Shown here: positions 6,486-7,666 of the stretch, in pieces
Position numbering within the stretch: position 1 is the stretch's first letter
Layout: each line of letters begins with the position of its first letter
Assembly: GCA_013374505.1 (NCBI GenBank)
Contig: QENJ01000256.1
Location: 1-7,666, forward strand
Origin: Candidatus Methanophagaceae archaeon
Lineage (GTDB): Archaea; Halobacteriota; Syntropharchaeia; Alkanophagales; Methanospirareceae
DNA length: 7,666 nucleotides
Reading direction: 5' to 3'
Translations under genes and position numbers: made by a program
Notes under the pieces: model-generated
What the model saw: the letters and a program-made list of their open reading frames with translations, nothing else
The model's database searches: none
What the model was told of the DNA's origin: nothing

Positions 6486-6569
6486 GTATAACGTTTTGCG
6501 GATAAGGGAAGTTCGCTGATAGGCGAATCTTTTGGGAATCTTTGATTTCCCCTTTATCCGCTGTTAGCT
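6486..6569 (-). other. attC-like recombination site (integron cassette type)
   Basis: On the minus strand: AGCTAAC (6569-6563), then GCGGATAAAGGGGAA (6561-6547), a 36-base centre with an inner hairpin TTCGC/GCGAA, TTCCCTTATCCGC (6510-6498), a five-base spacer, and GTTATAC (6492-6486). The two arms are complementary except for two extra bases on one side. This is the arrangement of an attC: outer R boxes, unpaired spacer, inner L boxes with extrahelical bases, total 84 bp. Each R box matches RYYYAAC or GTTRRRY at six of seven positions. It starts 30 bases after the stop of the upstream gene. The next gene's ribosome-binding site follows 11 bases after it, a spacing typical of cassettes. No integrase gene is in the window. 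A simple palindromic terminator or MITE remains possible. Confidence 0.55.
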
Positions 6570-6599
6570 GAAGTTGGTTAATCCATTTCATAACAATCT

Positions 6600-7013
6600 C
6601 TATTTTTCTGGTAGAATATATCTGGGAAGGATGGGTTCAAATCGAATCATTCTTGGCATTACGACGGACAGCCAACCCAGTAAATCGAAAAGGACAGAAT
6701 CAGGCTCTCTATATCTCCACCCCTCAACCAATTCACCCGTTGGAATCCTAAACCGATATGAACCTTTGCCGTCTCCAAAGTTAATAATCCATCCCCTATC
6801 TATAATGAATACTGCATCCAATATTTTGTTCACCTCATTAACTCCGAATCCTTTAGATTCCACGAAGTCATTAATTTTCTCCAAAATAGTAGAGAGTTTT
6901 AACTGAGATTCAAATGCTACCAAAAAGTATGGGGGGCACTTATAAAAACGTTTAAGATCCGACTCATTTGAGGATACTATCGTATGCTTACCTAGTGTCA
7001 TGTCAACCTTCAA
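6600..7013 (-). pseudogene. C-terminal remnant of a DUF6602-like protein, cut by the IS630 element
   Basis: The frame to TAG at 6602-6600 encodes CPPYFLVAFESQLKLSTIL, then LDAVFIIDRGWIINFGDGKG, then DLLGWLSVVMPRMIRF. The pattern PPyFLvaFES...LDa.FiiDrG.i.n...LfdLLgwL resembles the C-terminal part of DUF6602-type proteins, which are predicted to be nuclease-related and found in defence or mobile contexts. I recognise it by pattern and am only moderately sure. The usual N-terminal half is missing. The coding match begins near 7001-7013, exactly where the IS630 transposase stops (7003), so the element or a later deletion replaced the 5' part. TTG 7013 and ATG 7001 are possible starts but have no clear ribosome-binding site. 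An attC-like site follows the stop, so this may be a second cassette gene. Confidence 0.6.
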
Positions 7014-7666
7014 GTGTTGGATAAAGTCGCGATAACTTTATCCGAGCATCTTCGGCTGTGAATTGCCAATTGACTTTCGCATTTTTGTTGTCCCTGAAAT
7101 TCTGCCATGCCAACACCTCTTTCCTGACAACTGCAACGTCATCCATTCTTCTGTTTAAGCATTGCCCTGTGAGCACGTTCAACTCAATCTCGGCCATATT
7201 CAGCCAGCTCCCATGCTTCGGAGTGTATACAAACTCGAATCTGTCCAATATTGCTTTTGCCTTAACTGGTGGAAACGTCTCATAGAGCGATCCTGGGACG
7301 TGTGTGTTCAGATTGTCCATCACAGCGTTATTTTATTCGCTCTTTCGCGTTGATTTGCGATCTCTTCCAGAAAAAAAGCCCAGTCCCGCTTGGTCTTTCT
7401 TTCGGTGACCTTCACCATACGCTTTCCTGCTAATGGTTCACAGGCGAGGAAAATATTACACATACCGCAACGCTTGTATTCATAATCATACTTACCCAGC
7501 TGCCCGGGCGAAGCAGGGATGGGTGTTCTTGCCTCTGCAATTAACTGCTTTGGAGATTCGTCCATGCATATAACCGGATGTCGTGGATCATATGGACGCT
7601 TGTAAACATCCAACACCATTTCCATATTCGCAACAAAGTTACCGTTTTGCTCCGGTGGAATTACCC
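7003..7666 (-). pseudogene. IS630-family transposase, frameshifted; N-terminus outside window
   Basis: From the right edge the frame reads IPPEQNGNFVANMEMVLDVY, then ICMDESPKQL with the first catalytic Asp, then YEYKRCGMCNIFLACEPL, and stops at TGA 7322-7320 after RANKITL. The next frame continues as MDNLNTH with the second Asp, then YTPKHGSWLNMAEIEL with the Glu, then DARIKLSRLYP, ending at TGA 7005-7003. The family has TLVMDNLNTH in one frame, so a single G is missing at CTG-TGATGG; equally, a -1 shift at CTG would restore it. All three DDE residues remain. IS630 elements move by cut and paste into TA targets. The reading is in the same direction as the neighbouring genes. I see no slippery heptamer, so mutation or sequencing error is more likely than programmed frameshifting. 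Confidence 0.9.
7003..7666 (-). mobile_element. IS630-family insertion sequence, partial
   Basis: The element enters from the right edge and apparently ends at or just after the transposase stop, since the adjoining bases already belong to the truncated neighbour gene. I could not define a terminal inverted repeat, because the other end is outside the window. The usual noncoding margin after the transposase is missing or extremely short, which suggests that this end is eroded. Confidence 0.6.
7019..7043. repeat. Perfect inverted repeat inside the transposase 3' end
   Basis: GGATAAAGT (7019-7027) and ACTTTATCC (7035-7043) are perfectly complementary with a seven-base loop. On the minus strand the hairpin lies within the codons for RIKLSRLYP. 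It could weaken transcription at the end of the element, or it may be a chance result of the codons. Confidence 0.4.

Noticed and set aside
1..7666. tRNA, rRNA or CRISPR arrays
   Set aside because: I saw no cloverleaf, rRNA-like block or regularly spaced repeats on either strand.

Overview
The window looks like an accessory, rearranged stretch of a genome, most likely from a methanogen- or ANME-type euryarchaeon. The evidence for this is indirect. The left-hand gene pairs a cohesin-like domain with a C-terminal beta-rich domain that I associate with Methanosarcinales/ANME surface proteins. The one clearly intact gene has an archaeal-style layout: a TATA box, a very short leader and a Shine-Dalgarno sequence. 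A bacterial origin cannot be excluded from 7.7 kb.

Layout, left to right. (1) 2-1204 (+): 3' part of a cohesin-domain extracellular protein gene. (2) 1205-1670: no gene; it holds a conserved 3' flank and the end of the next transcription unit. (3) 1671-3641 (-): a complete tungsten/molybdenum aldehyde:ferredoxin-oxidoreductase-family gene with its own promoter. (4) 3761-4960 (-): remains of nested mobile elements. These are the C-terminus of a DDE transposase used as 3' exon, then the 3' half of a group II intron (domains VI and V, and a decayed reverse transcriptase/maturase with an internal deletion). (5) 4956-5527 (+): a second copy of the end of gene (1) together with its 3' flank, fused abruptly to the broken intron. 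(6) 5637-6600 (-): a frameshifted gene of unknown function between two attC-like imperfect palindromes, read here as a probable integron-type gene cassette. (7) 6600-7013 (-): C-terminal remnant of another accessory gene, also followed by an attC-like site. (8) 7003-7666 (-): frameshifted IS630-family transposase running out of the window.

Only the oxidoreductase, and perhaps the cohesin protein, look functional. Nearly everything else is a truncated, frameshifted or deleted remnant. The oxidoreductase is therefore an orphan metabolic gene inside a mobile-element graveyard, bracketed by two 572-bp direct repeats that could recombine and delete or amplify it. The two main points for follow-up are the pair of attC-like sites, which suggests integron cassettes in a probable archaeal genome, and the duplicated module whose 3' noncoding tail was copied with the coding end.
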